Source of the DNA: Curtobacterium sp. 458
GTDB taxonomy: Bacteria > Actinomycetota > Actinomycetes > Actinomycetales > Microbacteriaceae
Assembly: GCF_030406605.1 (NCBI RefSeq)
Contig: NZ_CP129104.1
Location: 248,001-312,000 of the forward strand
DNA length: 64,000 nt
Reading direction: 5' to 3'
The position numbers were made by a program, and so were the translations under genes. Each line of letters starts with the position of its first letter. The first letter of the stretch is position 1. Positions 31,578-40,294 of the stretch are shown here, piece by piece. The notes beneath the pieces were generated by a model. That model was not told the DNA's origin. It was given only the letters and a program-made list of their open reading frames with translations, and made no database searches.

Positions 31578-34073
31578 TCAGCGCGGGATGACCGAGAACA
31601 GGAACTTCTTCCGGACCATGTACCAGGCGAGCAGGATGAGCAGGGTGTGCGCGGCGAAGCCGATCCAGCCGTTGAACCAGTCGACGCCGGGGATCGACGC
31701 GATGGCGAGTGCGAAGAACACCTGCCACACGAACACGTAGAGGCTCGCCTGGCCGAGCGGGATCCACAGCCAACCGATGGTCTTCGCGATCGGCTTCCAG
31801 AACACCGTGAGGATCGCGTACGACACGATGGCGAAGAACGCGATGTCGACCAGGCGCCCCCACTGCAGGTCCACGCGCTGGTACGCAGTGTTGTAGAGCT
31901 GGTCGTACATCGTCGCGGGGAACGGCGTCGGCGTGAACCCGAAGTGGTTGCCCGCCCACACGTACACCAGGAACAGCGCGTAGCCGACGATCCCGACGCC
32001 GATCAGCACCTTGCCGAGCCGCCCGGTGAGTGCGCCGATGATCTGCCGCCGGTAGGTGCCGAGGACGAGCCCGTGGGTGAACACGACCTGCCAGGTGAGC
32101 AGGGGGAACACCGCCTCGAACTGCGAGTTCAGCGGGCGGAAGTCCGGGTTGAGCGCCTGGTAGACGTACAGCGCCCAGCTGACGAGGAGGAGCGCCCACC
32201 AGAACCCGCGCCGGATCACCCACATGAAGACCGGGATGAACAGGCTGAGCACCACGAAGAGGCCCATGATGTTGAACGGCCACGGACCCATCTCGAGCAG
32301 CAGGAACTGCCGGATCGCGAACCACGGCGGCGGGTAGGCCAGCAGCTGCATCGCGTTCGGGTAGAGGTCGTACACGCGACCCTCGGCCCCGACGCCCCCG
32401 GTGCCGGTGCCCCGGTCCGTGAAGGTCGTGATCGCGTCCGTGTTGAGGAACGGCACGAAGCTCAGCGCGAAGACCACGAGGATCACCACGAGCGTCACGA
32501 GGTACTGCTTGCGTGCCCGCTTCCACGCGCCGACGGCCGCCGCCCACTCGCCGAACTTCTTGATGGCGAACGGGTAGGTCATGCCGAGGACCATGCCGGA
32601 CAGGAACACGAACATCTCGGCGCCGGTGATGGCGCCCACCGCGTGCAGCGTGATGTACGAGTACGGTCCGCCGATCTCGATGTGGGTGATGACGACGGCG
32701 AGGATGATGAACCCGCGGAACAGGTCGAGCCGGAGGTCGCGCCCGGGCTTGCCGTCGTCGGGATACCGCCAACTCGGGACGAGCCGACCGAACAGCCCGC
32801 TGAGCAGGAACACCGCGGCGAGGCCGACCGCCAGCCACACGATCCAGGCCATCTGGTCGCCGCCGGTGTCGTACTGCTGGTTCGTCGCCGCGGCGCCGTC
32901 CTGCGGGGTGACCCGCTCGGTGACGGGGCCGAACACGAAGTCGCCCGCGCGCTCGAGGTCGGTTCGGAACGAGCCGGCGATGCCGGGGACGGCGGTGTCG
33001 CGCCAGTCGGCGACCCGGTTCCCCGCCTCGGGCTCACGACGGTTCGTCTCGAGGAACGTGATCCCCTCGACGAGCGGCTTGTCCTGCACCGCCGCGATGA
33101 CCTGCCGCCACCAGCCCTGCTTGACGGTGAGCTCCGCGGCGCCCTTCAGGGAGTGGTCGTAGAGGGCGCCGGTGTCCAGGAGCATCGGCAGGTCGCGGCC
33201 CTTCGCGAACCGGTCATAGAAGGTGCCCTCGGTCACGGGCTGCTCGTAGCCCCAGGTCTCGTCGAAGCGGGCCTGGACCTCGCCGGACTCCGGGGCGTCG
33301 TTCCGGGTGAGCGGGACGTCGCGGCCAGCCGCCTCGGTCGCCTTGCCCTTGCCGAACGAGAACATCGACAGCCCGACCCAGTCGACGCTCGACGCCCCGG
33401 GCCAGTACGGGGCGTAGGGGTCGTCCGCCGCGGTGAGCTCGCCGTCGCCGTTCGTGTCGAGCGCGTCGACGTCGGTCGAGGACAGGTCACGGAGGCGGCC
33501 GGCGGACTCGCCGAACGGGTACCCGGCGCCGTACGACGGCGCCCAGACCATCGCGGCGTCGGACGTGCCGGCGTGGACCTGCTTCGCGAGTGCCCGGAAG
33601 GTGCGCGTGAAGTCGGTCGGCTGCTGCCCCCACGACACCCACGTGCCGTTCATCTGCGGCGCGTACCGGACGAGGACCTTCGTGCCGTACTGCTCATGGA
33701 CCTGTTCGAGGAGTCGGTTCGCCTTCCGGGCGTCCGCGGTCGTCAGGGTCGAGAGCTCGTGGTCGGGTTCGAGGCTGACCACGAGGACGGCGCCCTGCGC
33801 GGCCGCGGCCCGGGTCGAGCGGAGCAGCTCGCGTTCGGCCGCGCGGTCGATCGGGTAGTCGATCTCGACGCCGTACATCGACGGCACGGCACCGAGGCGG
33901 CCCGCGTAGCCGTCCGGCGCGTCGTCGCCCCAGTCGAGGTCCGGACCGAACCAGCGCTCACCCGAGGCCGGACCCGATGGGGTGTCCTTCGCGGCGGTCG
34001 TCGCGGACGCGGGCAGCGCGCCACCGAGGACGAGCGTAGCGACGACGACGAGGAGTGCGAGGAACCGCCTCAC
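31578..34073 (-). CDS. Secreted GH26-like domain fused to OpgC-type acyltransferase
   Basis: An 831-residue membrane protein. The signal peptide (residues 1-24, ending PASA) leads to an external domain of about 300 residues resembling GH26 glycosidases: RYAPQMNGTWVSWG, SVDWVGLSMFSFG and LPMLLDTGALYDH. At the acid/base and nucleophile positions, where Glu is expected, Gln140 and Asp300 are found, so hydrolysis is doubtful. A helix near 415 leads to about ten helices of the OpgC/acyltransferase-3 type (RLDLFRGFIILAVVITHIEI ... FLSGMVLGMTYPF). The GTG start overlaps the ATPase stop (GTGA). It probably decorates or binds the polysaccharide made by the GT2 in the same operon. Confidence 0.85.
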   Translation of the reverse strand: MRRFLALLVVVATLVLGGALPASATTAAKDTPSGPASGERWFGPDLDWGDDAPDGYAGRLGAVPSMYGVEIDYPIDRAAERELLRSTRAAAAQGAVLVVSLEPDHELSTLTTADARKANRLLEQVHEQYGTKVLVRYAPQMNGTWVSWGQQPTDFTRTFRALAKQVHAGTSDAAMVWAPSYGAGYPFGESAGRLRDLSSTDVDALDTNGDGELTAADDPYAPYWPGASSVDWVGLSMFSFGKGKATEAAGRDVPLTRNDAPESGEVQARFDETWGYEQPVTEGTFYDRFAKGRDLPMLLDTGALYDHSLKGAAELTVKQGWWRQVIAAVQDKPLVEGITFLETNRREPEAGNRVADWRDTAVPGIAGSFRTDLERAGDFVFGPVTERVTPQDGAAATNQQYDTGGDQMAWIVWLAVGLAAVFLLSGLFGRLVPSWRYPDDGKPGRDLRLDLFRGFIILAVVITHIEIGGPYSYITLHAVGAITGAEMFVFLSGMVLGMTYPFAIKKFGEWAAAVGAWKRARKQYLVTLVVILVVFALSFVPFLNTDAITTFTDRGTGTGGVGAEGRVYDLYPNAMQLLAYPPPWFAIRQFLLLEMGPWPFNIMGLFVVLSLFIPVFMWVIRRGFWWALLLVSWALYVYQALNPDFRPLNSQFEAVFPLLTWQVVFTHGLVLGTYRRQIIGALTGRLGKVLIGVGIVGYALFLVYVWAGNHFGFTPTPFPATMYDQLYNTAYQRVDLQWGRLVDIAFFAIVSYAILTVFWKPIAKTIGWLWIPLGQASLYVFVWQVFFALAIASIPGVDWFNGWIGFAAHTLLILLAWYMVRKKFLFSVIPR

Positions 34074-34477
34074 CGGTCGCACACCAGGGTCCACACGTTC
34101 CGTCCGTGCTCGTGTCGGTGCTCCAGCCGGTCGAGCGCGGCGATGGCGAGCGCGAGTCCGCGGCCGCTCTCCTCGTCGACGTCCGCCATGGTGACCGCCG
34201 CGAGGTCGACGTCGGCCGGGCGGCCGTTGTCGGTGAGGACGGCGGTGAGTTCGTGGTCGGTGGCCTCGAGGTGCACGGTGTAGCGCCTGCCTGCTTCCTG
34301 GTCGTTCCGTCGGGTGTGCTCGACGATGTTCGCCGCGATCTCGGCCAGCGCGGTCTCGAGCTTGAAGCGCTGCGCGACGTCGTCGATGCCGAGGCCGTCC
34401 CACCACGAACCGAAGCGGTCCTGGACCTCGTCGAGGGACTCTGCGGTCGCGGGGACCTCGAACGTCGTGCTCGTCAC
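34070..34477 (-). CDS. RsbW-like HATPase_c serine kinase/anti-sigma type protein
   Basis: Single ATP-binding domain of 135 residues like RsbW/SpoIIAB and other switch kinases. The N-box is ETALAEIAANIVEHT at residues 41-55, the G1 box LTDNGRP near 90, and the G2 region GRGLALAIAALD. The GTG at 34477 has GGGAGGA upstream and overlaps the GT2 stop; its own stop overlaps the next start. No STAS antagonist, phosphatase or sigma factor gene is nearby. It may regulate polysaccharide synthesis directly or through partners elsewhere. The coupling on both sides indicates production in fixed ratio with two membrane enzymes. Confidence 0.85.
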   Translation of the reverse strand: MTSTTFEVPATAESLDEVQDRFGSWWDGLGIDDVAQRFKLETALAEIAANIVEHTRRNDQEAGRRYTVHLEATDHELTAVLTDNGRPADVDLAAVTMADVDEESGRGLALAIAALDRLEHRHEHGRNVWTLVCDR

Positions 34478-36498
34478 AGGGGTCCTCCCACGGTGCTCGA
34501 CTCGTGCTCGACGGGCGGCGTGAACACCGGTGCGCGGTAGAGCACGGCGCGGATCACGATGCTGAAGATGAAGAGGTCGAAGACCACCCACGCGGTGTTG
34601 ACGAGCGGTGCGATGCCGTCGGCCTGGCCGGTGGCGTAGCGGATCCCGATCATGACGAGCGCGGCGACGAGGGCCCCCATCGCGTACAGCTGCGGCTTGA
34701 CGAGGTCCCACCGAGGCTTCTGGTCAGACTCGTCGCGGACCTTCGGCGTCACCCGGAACCCGAGGGGCTTGCCGCGGAACACGTTCTCGAAGGCACTCGT
34801 CACCGACTCGATCCACACCGGGAACAGCGCGAGCGAGTACTGCTGCCCGCGCCACGTCGGTCGGCCGGCCGCGACGACCCAGAACAGGAGTTGGTTGAGC
34901 ACGAGGAACGGGATGAGCCGGACGAAGAAGTCGACGCTGTACGCCTGGACGGGGACCACCCCGAACGACAGGCAGAGCACCGGGGCGGCGATGTAGACGA
35001 TCGCGGCGAAGCCCGACAGGTAGCTCCACATCGTGGAGAAGTACATGAGCCGCTGGCCCCACGAGAGGCCCTTCTGGACGAGCGGGTTCTCACGGAAGAA
35101 CACCTGCATGGTGCCCTGCGCCCAGCGGAGGCGCTGGACGAGCATCGTGGGGAGGTCGTCCGGCGCGAGGCCGGTGGCGAGGATCTCGTCGTGGTACGCG
35201 GACTTCCACCCGAGGCCGTGCAGGCGCATCGCGGTGGCCATGTCCTCGGTGACCGAGATCGTCGCCAGCGGCATGATCGGCTGCGCCTCGTCGTCACGGT
35301 TCACGTCGAGCGCGCGGGCGAGCACGGCGATGGACTCGATCGCGGCGACCGGGGAGGCCTCGCGCTGCCCGAGCACGTCGAGCGCGGCGTCGTCGAGACC
35401 GGCGAACGTGTCGGCCTCGGTCGACATGGCCGCGAGCTCCTGCAGGTCGTTCCGCACGGACTCGAGGTCGTCGGCGGCGAACCGGAACGAGATCGCGTCG
35501 ATGCCGCGCTGGAAGTCGTAGGTGACGTCACCGAGCGGTTCACCACGGGACACCTGGTCGCGGGCACGTTCGACCACGGCCTCGGCTTCGTCGAGGGCTC
35601 CGAGGACGCGCGGGTCGGTCTCGGTCTCACGGGCGCGGGCGAGCAGCGTCCGGGAGGTCTTGATCGTCCGCTGCACCGACGCCTCGACCTCGCGGACGTA
35701 CCGGGTGACGCCGAGCTGCATGAGCGCCTCGCGCCGGAGGATCGCGTTCGACCCGCAGAAGAACGCGGCGTTCCAGCCGTCCTTCGCCTGCTGGATCGGG
35801 CCGTAGAAGAGCGGGGCCTGGCTGCCGAGGAGGTCTTCCTTCGGCACGTTCTCGAACCACTGCGGCGTCTGCACGAGCGCCATCCGATCGTCCTTGAAGT
35901 ACCCGAGCGTGCGGTCGAGGATCGCCGGGTCCGGCACCTGGTCGGCGTCGAGGATGAGGAGGAACTCGCCCTGCGTCGCGAGCAGGGCGTTGTTGAGGTT
36001 GCCGGCCTTGGCGTGGCGGGGACGGTCGACCCAGTCGGCTCCGCGGGTGATGATCCCGATGCCGAGCGACTCGGCGGCCTCGCGCATCTCGGGGCGGTTG
36101 CCGTCGTCGAGGATCCACGTGGAGTGTGGGTGCCGGATGGCCTTCGCGGCGCGGGCGGTGCGGAGGACGAGGTCGACCGGCTCGTTGTAGGTCGTGATGA
36201 AGACGTCGACGGTGACGTGGTCGCCCGGCGACCTCGGCGGCTCACCCCGCTCGCGGAGCCGCCACGCGCCGAAGGCGAACAGGAGCGAGTCGATGACGCT
36301 GTAGGTCTCGGCGAGGATGAGCGGGACGGCGATCCACCACGAGTGCCAGTTCACCGACGCCGCCCACCGCCAGACGATGTAGTTCACGCCGGCGATCGAC
36401 GCGAGCAGGGCGACGGTGCGCACCGCGACCATGCGGCGGCGTGGGGTGCCGGTGGTGAGTCGGCGCCGGTCCTGCCGGCTGACGTCGAGCGCGCTCAT
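34474..36498 (-). CDS. Cellulose-synthase-like GT2 with large insertion
   Basis: Processive-type family 2 glycosyltransferase of 674 residues in the membrane. Two N-terminal helices precede the catalytic domain: DDGNR (about 131), DADQVPD (about 179), SVTED (about 418) and QRLRWAQG (about 453). Four or more C-terminal helices follow; there is no PilZ domain. Between FCGSNAILRREALMQLG (about 245-263) and SVTED lie about 150 charged, helical residues; cellulose synthases have about 20 there. The ATG has GGAAGGA upstream. It heads an operon with an RsbW-like protein and a GH26-like/OpgC fusion, suggesting a regulated, acyl-modified exopolysaccharide. The polymer is unknown. Confidence 0.9.
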   Translation of the reverse strand: MSALDVSRQDRRRLTTGTPRRRMVAVRTVALLASIAGVNYIVWRWAASVNWHSWWIAVPLILAETYSVIDSLLFAFGAWRLRERGEPPRSPGDHVTVDVFITTYNEPVDLVLRTARAAKAIRHPHSTWILDDGNRPEMREAAESLGIGIITRGADWVDRPRHAKAGNLNNALLATQGEFLLILDADQVPDPAILDRTLGYFKDDRMALVQTPQWFENVPKEDLLGSQAPLFYGPIQQAKDGWNAAFFCGSNAILRREALMQLGVTRYVREVEASVQRTIKTSRTLLARARETETDPRVLGALDEAEAVVERARDQVSRGEPLGDVTYDFQRGIDAISFRFAADDLESVRNDLQELAAMSTEADTFAGLDDAALDVLGQREASPVAAIESIAVLARALDVNRDDEAQPIMPLATISVTEDMATAMRLHGLGWKSAYHDEILATGLAPDDLPTMLVQRLRWAQGTMQVFFRENPLVQKGLSWGQRLMYFSTMWSYLSGFAAIVYIAAPVLCLSFGVVPVQAYSVDFFVRLIPFLVLNQLLFWVVAAGRPTWRGQQYSLALFPVWIESVTSAFENVFRGKPLGFRVTPKVRDESDQKPRWDLVKPQLYAMGALVAALVMIGIRYATGQADGIAPLVNTAWVVFDLFIFSIVIRAVLYRAPVFTPPVEHESSTVGGPL

Positions 36499-36590
36499 CC
36501 ACGTCCTTCCCTCGGGAGGGTCCACCCCTGCTGGCGCGACCTGGTGAGTGATCACGTACAGGACTGTCTACCGCAGGCAGGGGTCTCGTG

Positions 36591-37331
36591 TCAGCCGACA
36601 CCCGTCGAACGGCGATCGCCGATCCCGAGGTCGTCCGCGAGCCGCGCCACGACGTGGTCGAAGTACACCGCGTCGTCGGACACCGCCCCGACCGTGTGCC
36701 CGAAGAGCTCGAACGAGACGACCCCGAACACCGTGGTCCACGCCATCAGGATCCGGAGCACGAGCTCGTCCGGCAGGTCCGGTGCGATCCCCCGCTCGCG
36801 CATGTAGGCGACGGCGTCGCCGATGGCGGCCGGGAGTCCGTCGGGAGGCGACGCCGGCGCCGGACGGGCACCGTGCCTCCCGGCGGTCCACGCGTCCGCG
36901 ACCACCCGGATGAGCACGTGGGTCGTGCGCGACGCGGGCTCGATCGTCGACGGCGGGGCGACGTAGCCGGGGACCGGCGACCCGTAGAGCAGGGCGAAGT
37001 CGCCGGGGTGGGCCACGGCCCACGACCGGATCGCACGACACACGGCACGCCAGCGTCCGCCGACGTCGGCCCGGTCGACCGCGGCGTCGGCCGCCTCGAC
37101 GGCCGCCCCGAGCTCGTCGTAGTCGAGCACGAGGAGCGCGGTGAGCAGGTCGTCGCGGCTCGCGAAGTAGCGGTACACGGCCGACGAGACCATCCCGACG
37201 TCCCGTGCGACGGCGCGGAGGGCGAGCTGGCTCGGACCCTCCTGCGTGAGCCGTGCCCGGGCCGCGGCGAGGATGCTCGCGTACACGGCCTCGCGCGCCA
37301 GGGCGCGGGCGGTCGGCGGCTTCGTCTCCAT
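36591..37331 (-). CDS. TetR/AcrR family regulator
   Basis: Repressor of 246 residues. The helix-turn-helix is at about residues 30-65 (LALRAVARDVGMVSSAVYRY, then FASRDDLLTALL). The C-terminal domain is of the TetR_C_13/WHG type (AIRSWAVAHPGDFALLYGSP). The ATG at 37331 starts the conserved part. It is divergent from the epimerase-like gene with matched operators between. It lies 92 bp upstream of the GT2 operon on the same strand, so readthrough into that operon is possible. Confidence 0.88.
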   Translation of the reverse strand: METKPPTARALAREAVYASILAAARARLTQEGPSQLALRAVARDVGMVSSAVYRYFASRDDLLTALLVLDYDELGAAVEAADAAVDRADVGGRWRAVCRAIRSWAVAHPGDFALLYGSPVPGYVAPPSTIEPASRTTHVLIRVVADAWTAGRHGARPAPASPPDGLPAAIGDAVAYMRERGIAPDLPDELVLRILMAWTTVFGVVSFELFGHTVGAVSDDAVYFDHVVARLADDLGIGDRRSTGVG

Positions 37332-37368
37332 CCCTCCACCATGCCATGTGAGAGCACTGCACACAAAC

Positions 37369-37433
37369 GAGAGCAGTGCTCTTGCAATTCGACGGCGACC
37401 GGTGCAGACTGCTCCTGCGAGAGCACCGCTCTC
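37369..37433. promoter_or_regulatory. Paired TetR operators
   Basis: GAGAGCAGTGCTCTT (37369-37383) and GAGAGCACCGCTCTC (37419-37433) are near-perfect inverted repeats of the half-site GAGAGC, about 50 bp apart. A third half-site GAGAGCACTGC starts at 37350. They fill the gap between divergent TetR and epimerase-like genes; the second lies 22 bp before the latter's ATG. Confidence 0.85.
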
Positions 37434-37455
37434 CCGATCACTCCAGGAGGAACCC

Positions 37456-38448
37456 ATGTCCGCTCGTCACCTCGTCATCGGAGCCGGCCCGGTGGGCCGG
37501 CACGTCGCCGCCGTCCTCGCAGAGCGCGGCGAGGACGTCACGGTCGCCACCCGCTCGGGTCGCGACACCGGCCTGGGGCCCCTCGGCCCGGTTCCGGACC
37601 GTCGCGGAGCCCGCGGAGCGGCGGGCCGGCCGAGGCCGTGGGGAGAGGCAGTGGGTCACGTCGCGCTCGATGCCTCCGACACCGACGCGCTCACCCGGGC
37701 AGCGGACGGCGCGGCCGTCCTCTACAACTGCGCGAACCCCGGCGACTACACGCAGTGGGAGCGCACGTGGCCGCCGCTCATGACCGCGATGCTCACCGCT
37801 GCGGAGCGGACCGGGGCGGTCTACGCGATCACGGGCAACCTCTACCCGTACGGCCCGGTCGACGGCCCGATGCACGAGGGACTGCCGGACGCGGCCACCG
37901 ACCACAAGGGCATCCTCCGGGCGAAGCTCTGGTCCGACGCCCTCGCGGCACACCGGGCCGGGCGCGTGCGTGCGGTCGAGGTCCGTGGCTCGGACTACGT
38001 CGGGCCGGGCGTCGGCGGGAACGGGCACGTGACCCGCGTCCTCCCCGCGGCACTGCAGGGGAAGGCCGTGACGATGCTCTGCCGGACCGACCTCCCGCAC
38101 ACCTTCACGGACGTGCTCGACGTCGCACGGACCCTCGTCGCGGCGGCGCTCGACGAGACCGCGCACGGCCGGACGTGGAACGTGCCCTCGAACCCGCCGC
38201 GCACGCAGGAGCAGGCCGTGACCGACATGCTGGCGGTGGCGGGGAAGCCGCCGGTGCCGGTGCGGCGCCTGCCCGCGGGGGTCATCCGCGCCGGCGGACT
38301 CGTGGTGCCGTTCCTCCGCGAGATGTCCGACATGTCCTACCAGTGGACCCGGCCGTACGTCCTCGACGACTCGGCGGCGCGGGCGCACTTCGGGATCGAG
38401 CCGACGCCGTGGGAAGAGGTCTGCCGCCGCACCGTGGAGGGGCTGTAG
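37456..38448 (+). CDS. NAD-dependent epimerase/dehydratase-like protein
   Basis: Extended short-chain dehydrogenase-like protein of 330 residues. The N-terminal motif VIGAGPVGRHVA (GxGxxG) lies at residues 7-18. The middle has YAITGNLYPYG, where the Tyr-xxx-Lys pair of true enzymes is not evident in standard form, and VRGSDYVGPG. It may reduce a small carbonyl compound or act as a sensor. AGGAGG precedes the ATG at 37456. Residues 40-62 (LGPVPDRRGARGAAGRPRPW) look like an Arg/Gly-rich insertion. The divergent TetR gene and paired operators suggest induction by an external compound. Confidence 0.85.
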   Translation: MSARHLVIGAGPVGRHVAAVLAERGEDVTVATRSGRDTGLGPLGPVPDRRGARGAAGRPRPWGEAVGHVALDASDTDALTRAADGAAVLYNCANPGDYTQWERTWPPLMTAMLTAAERTGAVYAITGNLYPYGPVDGPMHEGLPDAATDHKGILRAKLWSDALAAHRAGRVRAVEVRGSDYVGPGVGGNGHVTRVLPAALQGKAVTMLCRTDLPHTFTDVLDVARTLVAAALDETAHGRTWNVPSNPPRTQEQAVTDMLAVAGKPPVPVRRLPAGVIRAGGLVVPFLREMSDMSYQWTRPYVLDDSAARAHFGIEPTPWEEVCRRTVEGL

Positions 38449-38586
38449 GCGCGAGGGCGCGGCGGGCCGCGCGGGTGCGCGGTGGCGCAACACCTGTCGT
38501 TCACCCGTCGGCCACCGCCCCGTCAACCGGGGTCGCGAACATGCGAGGACACTCAGCCCCGCCCGCCTCCTCCCGACAGGAACCCC

Positions 38587-40221
38587 GTGCCCGCACTCCG
38601 GACCATGCGGATCATCGCGCTCACCACCGCGCTGACCGCCACCCTCGGCGCCGCCGCCGTCTCGACCGAGACCGCGACCGCCGCCCCGACCCCGATCACC
38701 GACGACCGCGCCGCGAGCTGCACGACGGGGAGCACCGCCGACCTCTGCGCCGCGCCCGACACCCTGCTCGACGTCCGCATCGGCGACGTGCACCCGACGC
38801 AACCGTCGCTCGGCTACGACGAGGTGTACTACAAGCTCGGCCGCTACTCGACCGCGCTGAGCAAGGACGCCGTCAACAAGAAGTTCGACGACTGGTGCGA
38901 GGCGAACGGCCAGGAGGAAGCCGAGACCACCACGGCGACCTCGACCCTCACCGACCCGTCGTCGTTCACCTGCACGGTGCCGGTCGGCTCGGAGACGGCG
39001 GACACCATCGCCCCGATGAAGACCGTCGTGGTCGGCCCCGGCGGCACCCTGTACCTCACCGACGGGCACCACACGCTCACGTCCTTCGACGAGGACAGCG
39101 GGCCGGACGTGCACGTCCGGCTCCGGGTCCTCGGCAACCTCTCCGGCATGACCGAGTCCGCGTTCTGGCAGACGATGCAGGACAACCGGTGGGTGTGGCT
39201 CCGGGACACCGCCGGGAAGGCCATCACCCCCGCCCAGCTGCCGCAGAACGTCGGGCTGGCGGAGTTCCAGGACGACAGCGCCCGGAGCATCATGTACTTC
39301 GGCCGCGACATCGGGTACACCGCCGACGGCGCCGTGCCGTTCCAGGAGTTCTACTGGGGCTCGTGGCTCCGTGCCCACCCGGAGCTCGGCCTCGCCGACT
39401 GGGACCAGGACGACTTCGCGGGCTCGCTGTCGCTCGTCGAGCGCATCACGAAGGCGCAGGTGGCGCTCCCCCGCGACGAGGTCGTCGACGCCGAGAGCGG
39501 GTACACCGCCGCGGACCTCAGCACGCTGACCGACTGGAACGACGGCAAGGCCGTGACGAAGGGCGAGTGGGCGAAGCTCTCCGCGCCGTACTCGTCGGAG
39601 AAGCCCGGCAAGCTCGCGTACATGACGGAGTACCGGAAGACCCTGGCCGCCGAGCCGGGCGACCCCGGCACCGACCCGACCGACCCCGGCACGACGCCCA
39701 CCGACCCGGGCACCACACCCACCGACCCGGGCACCACGCCCACCGACCCGGGCACCACGCCCACCGACCCGGGCACCACGCCCGCCGACCCCGGCAGCGC
39801 CGACCCGACCGACCCGGCCACCGTCCGCGGCTCGGTCACGGTCACGGGTGACCTCGTTGCCGGCGGCGCCGTGACCGTCCGCGGCACGGGCTTCGCGGCC
39901 GACGCCGATGCCCGCGTCGAGATCCACTCCGACCCCGTGCTGCTCGGCACCGTGCGGACCGACGACTCCGGCGCGTTCACCCTCGCAGCGACCGTCCCCG
40001 CCGGGCTGCCCGCAGGGACCCACACAGTAGTCGTGGTCGTCGACGGCGTGACCGTCGGGTCGACCACGGTGACCGTCGTCGCGGACGCACCGGGCTCGGA
40101 CGGCGAGCTCGCGTTCACCGGCGCCGAGAGGCTCGTCCCGGCAGCGATCGCAGCGCTCCTCGCGCTGCTCGCCGGGACCGGGATCGTGGTGGCGCGCCGT
40201 CGACGCGGTCACCGCGCGTAG
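38587..40221 (+). CDS. Secreted ParB/Srx-like protein with LAFTG sorting signal
   Basis: A 544-residue protein with a signal peptide (MRIIALTTALTATLGAAAVS region). It has a ParB-like nuclease domain of the ParBc_2 type: LLDVRIGDVHPTQPSLGYDE, the TLYLTDGHHTL motif near 157-165 and a long helical part. Six 7-residue repeats of DPGTTPT type follow, then a beta-sandwich domain (VRGSVTVTGDLVAGGAVTV). The end is LAFTG (508-512), a membrane helix and RRRRGHR, as expected for class E sortase anchoring to the cell wall. The GTG at 38587 has AGGA upstream; an ATG at 38605 is an alternative. Its location rules out a chromosome-partition role; the external function is unknown. Confidence 0.82.
   Translation: MPALRTMRIIALTTALTATLGAAAVSTETATAAPTPITDDRAASCTTGSTADLCAAPDTLLDVRIGDVHPTQPSLGYDEVYYKLGRYSTALSKDAVNKKFDDWCEANGQEEAETTTATSTLTDPSSFTCTVPVGSETADTIAPMKTVVVGPGGTLYLTDGHHTLTSFDEDSGPDVHVRLRVLGNLSGMTESAFWQTMQDNRWVWLRDTAGKAITPAQLPQNVGLAEFQDDSARSIMYFGRDIGYTADGAVPFQEFYWGSWLRAHPELGLADWDQDDFAGSLSLVERITKAQVALPRDEVVDAESGYTAADLSTLTDWNDGKAVTKGEWAKLSAPYSSEKPGKLAYMTEYRKTLAAEPGDPGTDPTDPGTTPTDPGTTPTDPGTTPTDPGTTPTDPGTTPADPGSADPTDPATVRGSVTVTGDLVAGGAVTVRGTGFAADADARVEIHSDPVLLGTVRTDDSGAFTLAATVPAGLPAGTHTVVVVVDGVTVGSTTVTVVADAPGSDGELAFTGAERLVPAAIAALLALLAGTGIVVARRRRGHRA
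39661..39786 (+). repeat. Six 21-bp repeats inside the wall-anchored protein gene
   Basis: Consecutive units encode DPG(T)xPT heptads. The middle units are nearly identical at DNA level (GACCCGGGCACCACGCCCAC), so copy number is probably variable. They form a Pro/Thr-rich spacer between the ParB-like and beta-sandwich domains. Confidence 0.9.
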
Positions 40222-40237
40222 TCGACGCGACCGCCAC

Positions 40238-40283
40238 ACGGACTGGAGGCGCGGTGCCCGCTGGCACCGCGCCTCCCGTCCGT
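40238..40283. repeat. Short-form dispersed hairpin
   Basis: A 46-bp inverted repeat with two mismatches, sharing the GGAGGCGCGGTGCC core with the other copies. It lies between the convergent wall-anchored and beta-propeller-like genes and can act as a two-way terminator. Confidence 0.85.
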
Positions 40284-40294
40284 CGTGGGCCGCG

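Noticed and set aside
39661..39786. Possible CRISPR array
   Set aside because: The 21-bp units are directly contiguous, without spacers, in frame within a coding sequence, and encode a Pro/Thr spacer.
38587..40221. Chromosome or plasmid partition ParB
   Set aside because: It has a signal peptide and a sorting signal, no helix-turn-helix and no ParA partner; only the nuclease-like fold is shared.
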